DNA of 64,000 bases from Lentzea fradiae (lineage in GTDB: Bacteria; Actinomycetota; Actinomycetes; Mycobacteriales; Pseudonocardiaceae). Position 1 is the stretch's first letter; each line of letters starts with the position of its first letter. Location of the stretch: contig NZ_FNCC01000001.1 in assembly GCF_900100955.1 (NCBI RefSeq), forward strand, positions 62,001 to 126,000. Direction: 5' to 3'. Positions 48,808 to 58,157 of this stretch are shown here, one piece after another. The translations under genes were made by a program, and so were the position numbers. The notes under the pieces are model-generated. The model made no database searches. It had not been told where the DNA came from and saw only the letters and a program-made list of their open reading frames with translations.

Positions 48808-50001
48808 GTGGACGACACCGCATTCATGGACCTGTACTGGCGCAACCCCCACGCCGCGCTGGAGCTGGCGCGGGAGAACACGCCGGTGCGGGAGACGCCG
48901 TTCGAGATCGGCCCGACGTGGCTGGTCACCCGGTACGACGACGTGCGCGCGGGTCTCGCCGACCCGCGGCTGGTCAAGGACTACCGCAACACGTTGCCGG
49001 AGGAGGAACGCGCGTCCGCGCCGCCGGGCCTGCCCGCGCCGATGTCGCACATGCTGACCTCGCTCGACCCGCCGGACCACACCCGGCTGCGCAGGCTGGT
49101 CACCCAGGCGTTCACGGCCCGCCGCGTCGCGGTGCTGCGCCCGAGGCTGGAGTCCGTGGCGAAGGACCTGCTGTCCGCGCTGCCCGTGGACCGGCCGGTC
49201 GACCTCGTCGCCGGGTACGCGATCTCGCTGCCGATGGAGGCGATCTGCGAGCTGATCGGCGTGCCGGAGCTGGACCGCGAGGACTTCGCGCACTGGTCCA
49301 CGGTGCTGATCGACGAGTGCCCGGAGGAGGAGATGATCCACGCCTCCCAACGCCTCGCCGACTACCTGGGCGGGCTGGTGGCGCTGCGCCGGGAGAAACC
49401 CGACGACGCGCTGCTCTCGGGGCTGATCGCGGCGTCGGAGAGCGGGGAGACGCTGTCGGACCTGGAGATCGTCGCGATGGCGATGCTCCTGCTGATGGCG
49501 GGCCACGAGACCACGGCGGTGTTCATCACCAACAGCGTGCGGGTCCTGCTGGCGGACCCGGAGGCGTTGACGCTGCTGAAGAACGGCTCCGCGGCGGACC
49601 TGGTCGAGGAGCTGCTGCGGTGGGTCTCGCCCGCGCTGAACGCGTCGCTGCGGTTCGCCACGGAGGACCTGGAGATCAGCGGGGTCCGCATCCCGCGCGG
49701 CGCGTCGGTGACGCTCTCGACCGGGGCGGCCAACCGCGACCCGCGCCGGTTCGCCGACCCGGCCCGCCTCGACCCCGGCCGGGACGCCTCCGGGCACATC
49801 GCGTTCGGGCACGGCATCCACCGCTGCCTGGGCGCCGCCCTGGTGCGGCTGGAGGCCGACGTGGCGCTGACCGCGCTGTTCGAGCGGTTCCCGGACATCC
49901 GGGCGGCCGTCCCCGAGGAGGAGCTGTCGTTCCGGCGCAGCGTGCACGTCCACGCGCCGAGGACCTACCCGGTCGTGCTCGGCCCGCCGGCGCTCGGCTG
50001 A
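48808..50001 (+). CDS. Cytochrome P450
   Basis: 397 aa from a GTG start 5 bp after the dioxygenase stop. Oxygen-activating I helix AGHETT (231-236), heme-binding FGHGIHRCLGAAL with Cys340 as thiolate ligand. Soluble bacterial class I P450, needing a ferredoxin partner not present in the window. In this context it probably hydroxylates the terpenoid product. A very strong hairpin ends the operon. Confidence 0.95.
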   Translation: MDDTAFMDLYWRNPHAALELARENTPVRETPFEIGPTWLVTRYDDVRAGLADPRLVKDYRNTLPEEERASAPPGLPAPMSHMLTSLDPPDHTRLRRLVTQAFTARRVAVLRPRLESVAKDLLSALPVDRPVDLVAGYAISLPMEAICELIGVPELDREDFAHWSTVLIDECPEEEMIHASQRLADYLGGLVALRREKPDDALLSGLIAASESGETLSDLEIVAMAMLLLMAGHETTAVFITNSVRVLLADPEALTLLKNGSAADLVEELLRWVSPALNASLRFATEDLEISGVRIPRGASVTLSTGAANRDPRRFADPARLDPGRDASGHIAFGHGIHRCLGAALVRLEADVALTALFERFPDIRAAVPEEELSFRRSVHVHAPRTYPVVLGPPALG

Positions 50002-50006
50002 CCGTC

Positions 50007-50041
50007 CGCGGGGACCTCCCGTTCGCGTGGAGGTCCCCGCG
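50007..50041. terminator. Bidirectional terminator at the end of the terpenoid cluster
   Basis: Perfect 13-bp stem CGCGGGGACCTCC / GGAGGTCCCCGCG with a 9-nt loop, between the P450 and the converging NUDIX gene. Confidence 0.85.
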
Positions 50042-50049
50042 TGCACCGG

Positions 50050-50553
50050 TCAGGACGGGCGTGGGGCGTGGTCGCGCAGCCACTCCTGGCCGATCTCGCG
50101 GCCGTCCGGCACCAGCGGCCAGTCCGGGTCGCCGATCCTGTCCCGCAGCTCGTCCACGTCCATCCAGCCGCCCCAGGCGACCTCCTCCGGCTGGTGGGTG
50201 AACGGGCCGTCGGTGCGCGCCTCGTAGACCCATGCGTGGTAGCGGGTGAGGTCGTTGACGTACCGGGTCGTGAACAGCTCCTTCAACGGCACCTCGACGC
50301 CCAGCTCCTCGCGGAGCTCGCGGGCCGCCGCCTCGTCCGGGGTCTCCCCGGCGTCGATCACGCCGCCCGCGGTGCAGTCGTAGAGGCCGGGGAAGACGTC
50401 CTTGGTGTCCGTGCGGCGGTGGACGTAGACCCTCCTGCCGTCGAGCGACAGCACGACGATCGTCGCGCAGCCGTGCCAGAGGTTCTCCGCGCGCATCCGC
50501 TCGCGCGTGACCTCGCCGATCACGTTCGCGTCCTCGTCGTAGAGGTTGATCAT
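50050..50553 (-). CDS. NUDIX hydrolase
   Basis: 167 aa. The NUDIX box GGVIDAGETPDEAAARELREELGV is complete (split here as GGVIDAGETPDE and AAARELREELGV), with the preceding FPGLYDCTA strand. Sequence resembles YfcD-like hydrolases, which share the fold of isopentenyl diphosphate isomerase but lack its active Cys. It pyrophosphorolyses a nucleoside diphosphate derivative of unknown identity. It converges on the P450 and is not obviously a cluster member. Confidence 0.9.
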   Translation of the reverse strand: MINLYDEDANVIGEVTRERMRAENLWHGCATIVVLSLDGRRVYVHRRTDTKDVFPGLYDCTAGGVIDAGETPDEAAARELREELGVEVPLKELFTTRYVNDLTRYHAWVYEARTDGPFTHQPEEVAWGGWMDVDELRDRIGDPDWPLVPDGREIGQEWLRDHAPRPS

Positions 50554-50660
50554 CCCGGGGTCCTCCTGTGGTCGTACGCCGGCTTGCTACCGCAGTCCGA
50601 CGCCCGCTGATCACCGTCCTTCCTACCTTCGTGACCGTCAGACGTCACCGAGGAGGATTC

Positions 50661-53057
50661 GTGTCCACTTCCCTGCGGCTCGGCGTCGCCGAGTTCCGCG
50701 CCCGGCCCGGCCGCGCGCTGCTGCCCGGCGTCGCGCTCGTCGTCGGCGTGGCCTGCCTGCTGGCCGCGCTGGTGCTGAGCGACGCGCTCACCCGCTCGGT
50801 CGACGAGGGCGCGCCGCTCACACCGTCCTCGGTCGGACACGTCGTGCAGGTCAAGCCGCAGCCCTACAGCGACGACCCCGCCGTGCGGGCCGCCCGCCCG
50901 CGGCTCGACGACGCCCTGCTCACCCGGCTCTCCGCAGTCGGCCGTGCGGTGCCCGTGCAGACGGCGCAGGCGGACCTGCTCGACAGCACCGGCAGGGCCG
51001 GGCAGAAGCGGGCCGACGTGCACGTCCAGCAGCCGGATCTGGCGCACTGGCCGCTGGAGTCGGGCAGGCAGCCCGCAGCCGGCGGCGAGATCGCCGTGGA
51101 CAAGCTCACCGCGTACGACCGCGGCCTGAAGCCCGGTGACCGGGTCTCGCTCGCCGCCGCGGACGGCGAGCCGTTCGAGGTCACCGTCAGCGGTGTCCTG
51201 AAGAAGGGCGGGATCGACTCCTACCCGGTGCTCGTCGCGGGCCCGGACCTCGTGCGCAAGATCGACCCCGAGCCCGTCACCGACAAGGTCTGGGTGCTCG
51301 GCGGCACCCGCGCCGAGGTCCAGGCCGCCGCGGGTGACGCCTACGGCGCGTGGGACCCCGATCCCGACGCCGGCAAGGTCGGCAACGACCTGAAGTTCTT
51401 CCTGCTGCCGTTCAGCGTGCTCGCGCTCGCGACCGCGGTGTTCGTCGCCGCCGCGACGTTCCGCGCCGTCTATGCCCAGCGTCAGCGCCAGACGGCGTTG
51501 TTGCGGTGCATCGGCGCCCAGCGCGGGCCGCTGGTGCGCAGGAGTCTGCTCGAAGCTTTGGTGACCGGTGCCGTCGCGGGCATCGGCGGCGCGCTGCTCG
51601 GCGGGCCGATGGCGTGGCTGCTCGCCAGGACGTTCGACGTCACCGGCATCTCCGCCCTGTTCGGCGCGGTCGAGCTGAGCCCCGACCTGCTGCCGTCGCT
51701 CGGCTACGTGGTCCTGGGCGTCTGCGTCTCCGCCGTGCTGTCGGTCGTCGCCGCCGTCCGGCCCGCCCTCAACGCCGCCCGCGTGTCGCCGCTCGCCGCG
51801 CTGCGCGACGCGGACAGCGAGATGCCGACCCGGTCCGTGCGCCGCCTCCGGCTCGTGTTCGGCCTGCTGTTCACCGGTGGCGCCGTGCTGCTCGTGCTCC
51901 TCGCGATGGCGGCCAGGAGGTCCGCGGCCGGACCGCTCGCCATCACGTTCTCCGCGATCGCCGCGGTGACGGGCCTGTTCTGGATCCTCGGCCCGGTCAC
52001 AGTCCCGTTCATCGCGCGGCTGTTCGGCAAGATCGGCGGCACCCAGTGGAAGCTCGCGGGAGCCGAGGTGCGCAGGATGCCGCAGCGGTCGGCGTCGGTC
52101 GCGCTGCCGCTGCTGCTGGCCAGCTCGATGGTGACGTTCTTCCTGGTCCTGCTGGGCACCGCCCAGGAGATGACCACCACGCTCGCCAACGAGGAACGCC
52201 CGGACGCCACCGTCGTGGACGCGGGCGACCGGCCGCTGCCGCCGATCCCCGCCCAGGACGGCGTGGCCGCCAGCGTCCTGCTGCACGAGGCGGAGCACGC
52301 CGCCGGCGCCGAACCCGAGGACTTCAAGAACTGGCTCAAGGCGCAGAACGTGGCGGGCGCCGAACGGTTCGCCGAGGGCACCGCGATCGTCCCCGACCAC
52401 CTCTCGGACGAGAAGTTCGTCGACAGCGGCGGCAAGCGGTACGAGATCGTCGGGACCGTGCCCGGCACCCTCACCGGCTTCCAGCCGGTCCTCGGCGGCG
52501 TCACCTCGGGACCGGCGGTGAAGATGCTGGTCGCGCTCGACCAGGGCACCGACCCGGCCACGTTCCGGACGCGCCTGCAGGCCGCCCTGCCCGCCAACCC
52601 GACGGTCGTCGTGGAGACCGACGCCGACGAGCGCGCCGAGGCGGAGCGGATCATGCACCTCGGCACCGTGCTGATGATGGTCCTGCTCGGCCTGTCCGTG
52701 GCGGTCGCCGTGACCGGCATCGGCACCGCGCTGACCATCTCCGTGCAGGAAAGGCGCAAGGAGCTCGCGCTCAGGCGCGCCCTGGGCGTCACTCAAGGCG
52801 GTCTGCAGGGCGGCGTCATCGCCGAGGCGGTCATGCTCGCCCTCGTCGGGGTGATCGGTGGCGGCGTGCTCGGCTACGGGTACGCGGCACTGGCCGTCTT
52901 CGTCACCGGCATCCCGTTCGTCCTGCCGGGCGCCGGGGTGGCGTTGCCGCTGGTCATCGGGGCCGTGGGGGTCGTGGCGCTGGCCGTGGTGGCCGCGTTC
53001 GGGCCCTCCCGCGGCGCCGCCCGGATCAGGCCCGCCGCGGGACTGGCCTCCGGCTGA
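50661..53057 (+). CDS. FtsX-like ABC permease (MacB/LolE type), orphan
   Basis: 798 aa with two FtsX modules: ten or so hydrophobic helices, large outer domains (about 40-240 and 520-660) and repeated cytosolic QRQRQTALLRCIGAQ and QERRKELALRRALGV coupling segments. The GTG start has AGGAGGA 5 bp upstream. Its ATPase partner is normally adjacent; none is found beside it here. It may be an exporter or lipoprotein-handling permease that uses an ATPase encoded elsewhere. Confidence 0.9.
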   Translation: MSTSLRLGVAEFRARPGRALLPGVALVVGVACLLAALVLSDALTRSVDEGAPLTPSSVGHVVQVKPQPYSDDPAVRAARPRLDDALLTRLSAVGRAVPVQTAQADLLDSTGRAGQKRADVHVQQPDLAHWPLESGRQPAAGGEIAVDKLTAYDRGLKPGDRVSLAAADGEPFEVTVSGVLKKGGIDSYPVLVAGPDLVRKIDPEPVTDKVWVLGGTRAEVQAAAGDAYGAWDPDPDAGKVGNDLKFFLLPFSVLALATAVFVAAATFRAVYAQRQRQTALLRCIGAQRGPLVRRSLLEALVTGAVAGIGGALLGGPMAWLLARTFDVTGISALFGAVELSPDLLPSLGYVVLGVCVSAVLSVVAAVRPALNAARVSPLAALRDADSEMPTRSVRRLRLVFGLLFTGGAVLLVLLAMAARRSAAGPLAITFSAIAAVTGLFWILGPVTVPFIARLFGKIGGTQWKLAGAEVRRMPQRSASVALPLLLASSMVTFFLVLLGTAQEMTTTLANEERPDATVVDAGDRPLPPIPAQDGVAASVLLHEAEHAAGAEPEDFKNWLKAQNVAGAERFAEGTAIVPDHLSDEKFVDSGGKRYEIVGTVPGTLTGFQPVLGGVTSGPAVKMLVALDQGTDPATFRTRLQAALPANPTVVVETDADERAEAERIMHLGTVLMMVLLGLSVAVAVTGIGTALTISVQERRKELALRRALGVTQGGLQGGVIAEAVMLALVGVIGGGVLGYGYAALAVFVTGIPFVLPGAGVALPLVIGAVGVVALAVVAAFGPSRGAARIRPAAGLASG

Positions 53058-53153
53058 GCCGTGACGAGCCGTCCCCGCGCGGGTAGCCCGCCAGGGGACG
53101 GCTCGCACGTGCGACGTTCGAGCCGCGCTCACCACATTGTCGGGTCTAGGTCG

Positions 53154-53159
53154 TAGGGT
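53154..53159 (+). promoter_or_regulatory. Putative -10 element of a leaderless dop transcript
   Basis: TAGGGT lies 7 nt before the dop ATG at 53167 with no ribosome-binding site between. No clear -35 box is visible. Confidence 0.3.
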
Positions 53160-53166
53160 GTGGCGT

Positions 53167-54660
53167 ATGCGGCGGATCATGGGAACCGAGGTCGAGTACG
53201 GCATCGCGGTGCCGGGCGACGCGACCGCGAACCCGGTGCTCACTTCGACACAGGTGGTGCTCGCGTACGCGGCGGCGGCGGACATACCGCGCGCCAGGCG
53301 TGCCCGGTGGGACTACGAGGTGGAGTCACCGCTGCGCGACGCGCGCGGGTTCGACCTGGGCAGCCCCGGCGGCCACCCCGCGGACTCCGACGTGGAGGAC
53401 CTCGGCGCGGCCAACGTCATCCTTACCAACGGAGCGCGGCTCTACGTCGACCACGCCCACCCGGAGTACTCCGCCCCCGAGGTCACCAACGCGCGCGACG
53501 CCGTGATCTGGGACAAGGCGGGGGAGCGGATCATGGAGGAGGCCGCGCTCAAGGCCGCCACCGTGCCCGGCCAGCCGCGGCTGCAGCTCTACAAGAACAA
53601 CGTCGACGGCAAGGGCGCGTCGTACGGCACGCACGAGAACTACCTGATGCAGCGGTCGACGCCGTTCACGGCCGTCATCGCGGGCCTCACGCCGTTCTTC
53701 GTGTCGCGCCAGGTCGTCACCGGCTCCGGCCGGGTCGGCATCGGCCCGTCCGGCGAGGAGCCCGGCTACCAGCTCTCGCAGCGCTCCGACTACATCGAGG
53801 TCGAGGTCGGCCTGGAGACGACGCTCAAGCGCGGCATCATCAACACCCGCGACGAGCCGCACGCCGACGCGGACAAGTACCGCCGCCTGCACGTCATCAT
53901 CGGCGACGCGAACCTGGCCGAGTACTCCACGTACCTCAAGGTCGGCACGACGTCGCTGGTCCTGGACATGATCGAGGCCGGCCAGCGGTTCGACGACCTG
54001 CGCCTGGTCGACCCGGTGCGCGCGGTGCACCACATCAGCCACGACCCGACGCTCAAGACCAAGGTCGAGCTGACCGGCGGCCGCAAGTTCACCGGCCTCG
54101 ACCTGCAGTTCGCCTACCACGAGCGGGCCACCGCCTTCGTCGAGAAGGAGGGCGTCGGCGACCGCGAGGTGCTGCGCGTGTGGGGCGAGGTGCTCAACGA
54201 CCTGGCCCAGGACCCGGCGCTGTGCGCGGACCGCCTCGACTGGGTCGCCAAGCTGCGGCTGCTCGAGGGCTACCGGCAGCGCGACGGCCTCGCCTGGGGC
54301 TCCGCCCGGCTCAACCTGGTCGACCTGCAGTACTCCGACGTCCGCCTGGACAAGGGCCTCTACAACCGCCTGGTCGCGCGCGGCTCGATGAAGCGCCTGG
54401 TCAGCGAGGAGGAGGTCCGCGAGGCCATCACCACGCCGCCGGAGGACACGCGGGCGTACTTCCGCGGCCGGTGCCTCGAGCGGTACCCGAGCTCCGTCGC
54501 GGCCGCGTCGTGGGACTCGGTGATCTTCGACCTCGGTCGTGAGTCACTCGTGCGGATTCCGACGCTCGAACCGCTGCGCGGGACGAAAGCGCACGTCGGA
54601 GCGCTGCTGGAGGCTTCGGACACCGCCGAGCAGCTGGTGGACGCGCTCACTCGTGGGTGA
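53167..54660 (+). CDS. dop: Deamidase/depupylase of Pup (Dop)
   Basis: 497 aa. Dop deamidates the C-terminal Gln of Pup to Glu, and removes Pup from conjugates. Carboxylate-amine-ligase fold related to glutamine synthetase: metal ligands in MGTEVEYGI (Glu8, Glu10), the catalytic Asp95 in [13 protein letters not shown], and the [18 protein letters not shown] block. Needed here because Pup ends in Gln. The ATG at 53167 follows a -10-like box by 7 nt. Followed by pup, prcB and prcA in the standard order. Confidence 0.97.
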   Translation: MRRIMGTEVEYGIAVPGDATANPVLTSTQVVLAYAAAADIPRARRARWDYEVESPLRDARGFDLGSPGGHPADSDVEDLGAANVILTNGARLYVDHAHPEYSAPEVTNARDAVIWDKAGERIMEEAALKAATVPGQPRLQLYKNNVDGKGASYGTHENYLMQRSTPFTAVIAGLTPFFVSRQVVTGSGRVGIGPSGEEPGYQLSQRSDYIEVEVGLETTLKRGIINTRDEPHADADKYRRLHVIIGDANLAEYSTYLKVGTTSLVLDMIEAGQRFDDLRLVDPVRAVHHISHDPTLKTKVELTGGRKFTGLDLQFAYHERATAFVEKEGVGDREVLRVWGEVLNDLAQDPALCADRLDWVAKLRLLEGYRQRDGLAWGSARLNLVDLQYSDVRLDKGLYNRLVARGSMKRLVSEEEVREAITTPPEDTRAYFRGRCLERYPSSVAAASWDSVIFDLGRESLVRIPTLEPLRGTKAHVGALLEASDTAEQLVDALTRG

Positions 54661-54739
54661 TCGTCTACCCGAGTGGCTCACTATTTTTGTCGGTGCCGCT
54701 GGGTAGTGTTCTTGTCAGGCGAGTCAGTGGGAGGCCGAG

Positions 54740-54934
54740 ATGTCCCAGGAACAGCAGCAGCGCCAGGGCGGTGGCGACGGCGACGACGGTGCCGAGGGCG
54801 CTGCCGGAGCCGGTCAGGAACGCCGCGAGAAGCTCGGTGAGGACGTGGACGCGATCCTCGACGAGATCGACGACGTGCTCGAGGAGAACGCGGAGGACTT
54901 CGTCCGCGCATACGTGCAGAAGGGTGGTCAGTAG
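54740..54934 (+). CDS. pup: Prokaryotic ubiquitin-like protein Pup
   Basis: 64 aa, acidic and disordered, rich in Glu, Asp and Gln. It ends YVQKGGQ, the GGQ tail that Dop must deamidate before PafA ligates it to lysines. The helix [22 protein letters not shown] binds the ARC coiled coil (shown in two pieces: [22 protein letters not shown]). RBS GGGAGG 8 bp upstream. 79 bp after dop and 50 bp before prcB. Confidence 0.97.
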   Translation: MSQEQQQRQGGGDGDDGAEGAAGAGQERREKLGEDVDAILDEIDDVLEENAEDFVRAYVQKGGQ

Positions 54935-54984
54935 GCCCTCGGCGGGCCTGCCGACCACCTCGGGGACGGGAGAACAACCAACAC

Positions 54985-55833
54985 ATGGACAACAGCTCGA
55001 CCGGGCGTTACCCGGCCGCGGCGCTGCCGGCGGCGTACCTCACGCCGGGCTCGTCATCGTTCACGGACTTCCTGCGCGCACAGGCACCCGAGATGCTGCC
55101 CAGCGGCAGGAAGCTCCCCGACGGGGCCGTCCAGGCCCCGCACGGGACGACGATCGTCGCCGCCACCTACAAGGGCGGCGTGGTGATCGCCGGTGACCGG
55201 CGCGCGACCATGGGCAACGTCATCGCCCAGCGCGACATGAAGAAGGTCTTCGTGACCGACGACCACTCGGCCGTCGGCATCGCGGGGACCGCGGGCATCG
55301 CGATCGAGATCGTGCGCCTGTACGCCGTCGAGCTGCGGCACTACGAGAAGATCGAGGGCGTGCCGCTGTCGTTCGACGGCAAGGCGAACCGCCTCTCGGC
55401 GATGATCAGGGGCAACCTCGACGCGGCCATGGCCGGCCTCGCCGTGGTGCCCCTGTTCGCCGGGTACGACACCGCCGCGGCCGACCCGGAGCGCGCGGGC
55501 CGCATCGTGTCCTACGACGTCACCGGCGGCAAGTACGAGGAGTCGCAGGGCTACCAGGCCGTCGGCTCCGGCTCGCTGTTCGCGAAGTCGGCGCTCAAGA
55601 AGCTCTACGACCCGGACGCCGACGTCGACGGGGCCGTCCGCTCGGTCGTCGAGGCGCTCTACGACGCCGCGGACGACGACTCGGCGACGGGCGGCCCGGA
55701 CCCGGTCCGCCGCCTTTACCCGATCGTGGTCACGATCAACGGCGCCGACGGCGCCGTGGAGCTGCCGGAGTCCCAGGTCCAGACGATCGCCGACGCGGTC
55801 GTCGAAGGCCGCAGGTCCCGCCCCGCGGGCTGA
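54985..55833 (+). CDS. prcB: 20S proteasome beta subunit (PrcB)
   Basis: 282 aa with a 54-residue propeptide; autolysis at Gly54 exposes the catalytic Thr55 in [10 protein letters not shown]. Active-site Asp in GDRRAT and Lys in the KKVF segment. The propeptide begins [10 protein letters not shown]. Forms the inner heptameric rings. Stop is 34 bp before prcA; cotranscribed. Confidence 0.97.
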   Translation: MDNSSTGRYPAAALPAAYLTPGSSSFTDFLRAQAPEMLPSGRKLPDGAVQAPHGTTIVAATYKGGVVIAGDRRATMGNVIAQRDMKKVFVTDDHSAVGIAGTAGIAIEIVRLYAVELRHYEKIEGVPLSFDGKANRLSAMIRGNLDAAMAGLAVVPLFAGYDTAAADPERAGRIVSYDVTGGKYEESQGYQAVGSGSLFAKSALKKLYDPDADVDGAVRSVVEALYDAADDDSATGGPDPVRRLYPIVVTINGADGAVELPESQVQTIADAVVEGRRSRPAG

Positions 55834-55867
55834 GTCCCCCACCGGTTCGACGTCAGGAGCACCACCC

Positions 55868-56644
55868 ATGACGATGCCGCTGTACGCATCGGCAGAGCAG
55901 GTGATGCGCGACCGCTCGGAGTACGCCCGCAAGGGCATCGCCAGGGGTCGCAGCGTCATCGTGCTGAAGTACGCGGACGGCATTCTGTTCGTCGCGGAGA
56001 ACCCCTCGAGCACGCTGCACAAGGTCTCGGAGATCTACGACCGCATCGGCTTCGCCGCCGTGGGGCGGTACAGCGAGTTCGAGAACCTGCGCCAGGCGGG
56101 CATCCGGTTCGCCGACGTGCGCGGATACCAGAACGACCCGCGGGACGTCACCTCCCGTTCCCTGGCCAACGTCTACGCGACGACGCTGGGCACCTACTTC
56201 ACCGAGCAGATCAAGCCGTTCGAGGTGGAGATCTGCGTGGCCGAGGTAGGGGACGTCGCCGAGGCCGACACGCTGTACCGGCTGACCTATGACGGGTCCA
56301 TCGTGGACGAGCCCCAGTTCATCGTGATGGGTGGCACCGTGGACGCCGCCAACACGGCTCTGAAGGACGCCTTCGCCGACGGGTTGTCGTTGGCTGAGGC
56401 TGTTTCCATCGCGGTGAAGGCCTTGTCGGCCGGGTCTCCGTCCACTGGGAGCTCTTCTTCCGAGCTGTTGCCCGCTTCCAAGCTGGAGGTGGCGGTGCTG
56501 GAGCGGGCTCGGCCTCGGCGGGCGTTCCGCCGGATCGCCGGTGCCGCGCTGGATTCGTTGATGCCGTCCGCTGCCGGGGCTTCCGGTGATGACAAGGACG
56601 TCAAGGATGTCGAGTTGCCTGCTTCGGACGACGAGTCCAAGTAG
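55868..56644 (+). CDS. prcA: 20S proteasome alpha subunit (PrcA)
   Basis: 258 aa. Alpha-type fold without catalytic Thr: [19 protein letters not shown] gating N-terminus, [17 protein letters not shown], and [17 protein letters not shown]. Outer rings of the proteasome, docking site for the YL tail of ARC. The acidic C-terminal tail (about 25 residues, [11 protein letters not shown]) is a common actinobacterial feature. RBS AGGAGCA 7 bp upstream. A strong terminator follows. Confidence 0.96.
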   Translation: MTMPLYASAEQVMRDRSEYARKGIARGRSVIVLKYADGILFVAENPSSTLHKVSEIYDRIGFAAVGRYSEFENLRQAGIRFADVRGYQNDPRDVTSRSLANVYATTLGTYFTEQIKPFEVEICVAEVGDVAEADTLYRLTYDGSIVDEPQFIVMGGTVDAANTALKDAFADGLSLAEAVSIAVKALSAGSPSTGSSSSELLPASKLEVAVLERARPRRAFRRIAGAALDSLMPSAAGASGDDKDVKDVELPASDDESK

Positions 56645-56654
56645 GGCGGTGGTT

Positions 56655-56675
56655 TCTGGGGGCTCTGCCCCCAGA
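56655..56675 (+). terminator. Terminator after prcA
   Basis: TCTGGGGGC-TCT-GCCCCCAGA, a perfect 9-bp stem with a 3-nt loop 10 bp past the stop. Confidence 0.85.
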
Positions 56676-56736
56676 CCCCGGCGATCTGATCCGGGGCCTC
56701 CACCGCGCCACGGGTTTGTGTTGATGGCACGCCTGT

Positions 56737-56880
56737 TCACGTTCGGCGGTTCACTGGCAGGGCGGGTCTTGTGAAGATCGCTGCTGCTGTTGTGTCCAGC
56801 AGGCCGCCGCTGCCTGCGATTACGCCTACCTGGCTCAGGGACAGGAGCTTGCGCACGTCGCGCGGCTCGAGGACGGTCAC
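56737..56880 (-). pseudogene. Probable 5' remnant of an ABC transporter ATPase gene
   Basis: A 47-codon frame starts GTG at 56880, overlapping the padR stop by 4 bp, as an exporter ATPase usually does after padR. Only the first residues (VTVLEPRDVRKLL) look like an ABC ATPase start; the rest is unrelated and no Walker motifs follow. A 3' deletion of a padR-linked exporter is likely. It could also be a meaningless short ORF. Confidence 0.4.
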
Positions 56881-57422
56881 CGCGGCACCTCGATGTCGGC
56901 AGGGTCCGCCACGGGCGCTGGTTCGTGGCGGACGAGGCTTGCCTCGCAGTGGTCGAGCCAGCGCAGCTCCGCCTCGGCCTGGAAGATCATCGCGTCGAGC
57001 ACCAGCCGCCACGGCAGGTCTCCGGGTTCGGTCTTGAGCCGCGTGTACTCCTGCAGCGTCTGCGTGGTGGCCGTGCGCTGGGTCGTCACGACCGCGGTGA
57101 TGTCGACGCCCGGTGTGGTGAGCGCTAGGGCCAGCTTGATCGCCACCTCGTCGCGGGGGCGGTCGACGTGCAGCACCGGCGTGGCGAACCACCTCTTCAG
57201 CTCGGCGCGGCCGTGCGCGGTGATCTTGTACGGCCGCTGGCCGTCGTTCTCGGGGAGGGCGGCGACCAGGTCGTCGCGCTCCAGGCGGGACAGGGTCGTG
57301 TAGACCTGCCCGATGTTCAGCGGCCACGTGCCGCCCGTGGCGGAGTCGAACGCCGCACGCAGCTGGTAGCCGTACATGGGTCCGCGTTCGAGCAGCGCGA
57401 GCAGACCGTGCTTGACCGACAT
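56877..57422 (-). CDS. PadR-family transcriptional regulator
   Basis: 181 aa. Winged helix (MSVKHGLLALLERGPMYGYQL in two parts, VYTTLSRLERDDLV, PYKITAHGRAELKRWF) and a C-terminal helical dimerisation arm. PadR proteins usually repress an efflux pump and themselves; here only a fragment of a downstream ATPase gene is left. The promoter carries repeated ACCGAGTATG elements next to the start, suggesting autoregulation. The ATG at 57422 begins the conserved MSVKHGLLALL. Confidence 0.92.
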   Translation of the reverse strand: MSVKHGLLALLERGPMYGYQLRAAFDSATGGTWPLNIGQVYTTLSRLERDDLVAALPENDGQRPYKITAHGRAELKRWFATPVLHVDRPRDEVAIKLALALTTPGVDITAVVTTQRTATTQTLQEYTRLKTEPGDLPWRLVLDAMIFQAEAELRWLDHCEASLVRHEPAPVADPADIEVPR

Positions 57423-57426
57423 GCCT

Positions 57427-57449
57427 ACCGAGTATGCATACCGAGTATG
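57427..57449. promoter_or_regulatory. Repeat operator in front of padR
   Basis: ACCGAGTATG occurs twice (57427-57436, 57440-57449) and the join forms a perfect GTATGCATAC palindrome (57432-57441). It abuts the padR start codon, so bound PadR would block its own transcription. Confidence 0.5.
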
Positions 57450-57608
57450 TTCCTGGCAAACGGTGACGCCGAAACGCGCGTGCGAGCGGGCGGGCCATCC
57501 GGAACCCTGATGGGGCTGGAGACGCGGTTTGGGGGAAAGCACGTGGTCGACACCGCGCGGGGGCGAACGGGGCGGGTGAGCCTGCTGGGAGCGCCACGCG
57601 GACCCGAA

Positions 57609-58157
57609 GTGCCGCGAGTGGGCGTCCGTGACTACGAGACGGCCGACGAGACGTCGTGGCTGCGCTGCCGCGTGCTCGGGTTGCTGGACACGAGCCACCA
57701 CGACGACGTGTGGCAGGTCCGGCGCCGTGCGGACCTGGAACTGGTCGTCGTGGAGAACGGCGAGGTCACCGGGGTGCTCGACGTGGCGGTGCCCGGCGCC
57801 GAGGCCGTTGTCGAGTCACTGGCTGTGCTTCCGGAACATCGGCGGCGTGGCCTTGCGTCGGCTTTGCTGGCGCAGGCGGTTCGGCGGCTCAGGCGGTGTG
57901 GTGTGCGCACGCTCGAAGCGTGGGTGCGGGACGACTCCGCGTTGACATGGTTCGACCGGCGTGGGTTCGTCGAGGCGGAACGTCACCTGCGCGTGCAGGC
58001 GTCCGCGGCCGAGATGGGCATGGTGCTGAGCGCCAGGTACGGGGTGGAGCCGGTCAGCGCCGTCCTGCGGGTCGAGGCCGGGCGGGAGGCCGAGATGCGG
58101 CGGCGGTTCGAGCGCGTCCACGTGTGCCGCAAAATGGTCCTGGACGTCAGGCCGTGA
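57609..58157 (+). CDS. GNAT-family N-acetyltransferase
   Basis: About 183 aa. GNAT core: LAVLPEHRRRGLASALLAQAV (acetyl-CoA-binding Q/RxxGxG/A loop, split here EHRRRGLASALL) and LTWFDRRGFVEAERH. The substrate is unknown. The start is uncertain: GTG 57609 or 57618 precede the domain; an ATG at 57510 and one at 57447 would add residues of non-conserved type. The 3' end overlaps the converging DinB-like gene by 11 bp. Confidence 0.82.
   Translation: MPRVGVRDYETADETSWLRCRVLGLLDTSHHDDVWQVRRRADLELVVVENGEVTGVLDVAVPGAEAVVESLAVLPEHRRRGLASALLAQAVRRLRRCGVRTLEAWVRDDSALTWFDRRGFVEAERHLRVQASAAEMGMVLSARYGVEPVSAVLRVEAGREAEMRRRFERVHVCRKMVLDVRP

Noticed and set aside
50050..50553. Isopentenyl diphosphate isomerase belonging to the terpenoid cluster
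   Set aside because: The NUDIX box is present but the active Cys region of type I isomerases is not, and the gene converges on the cluster beyond a strong terminator.
34685..53166. Mobile element or genomic island with attachment sites
   Set aside because: No integrase, transposase, tRNA or direct repeats were seen at the edges; only the altered synteny suggests insertion.
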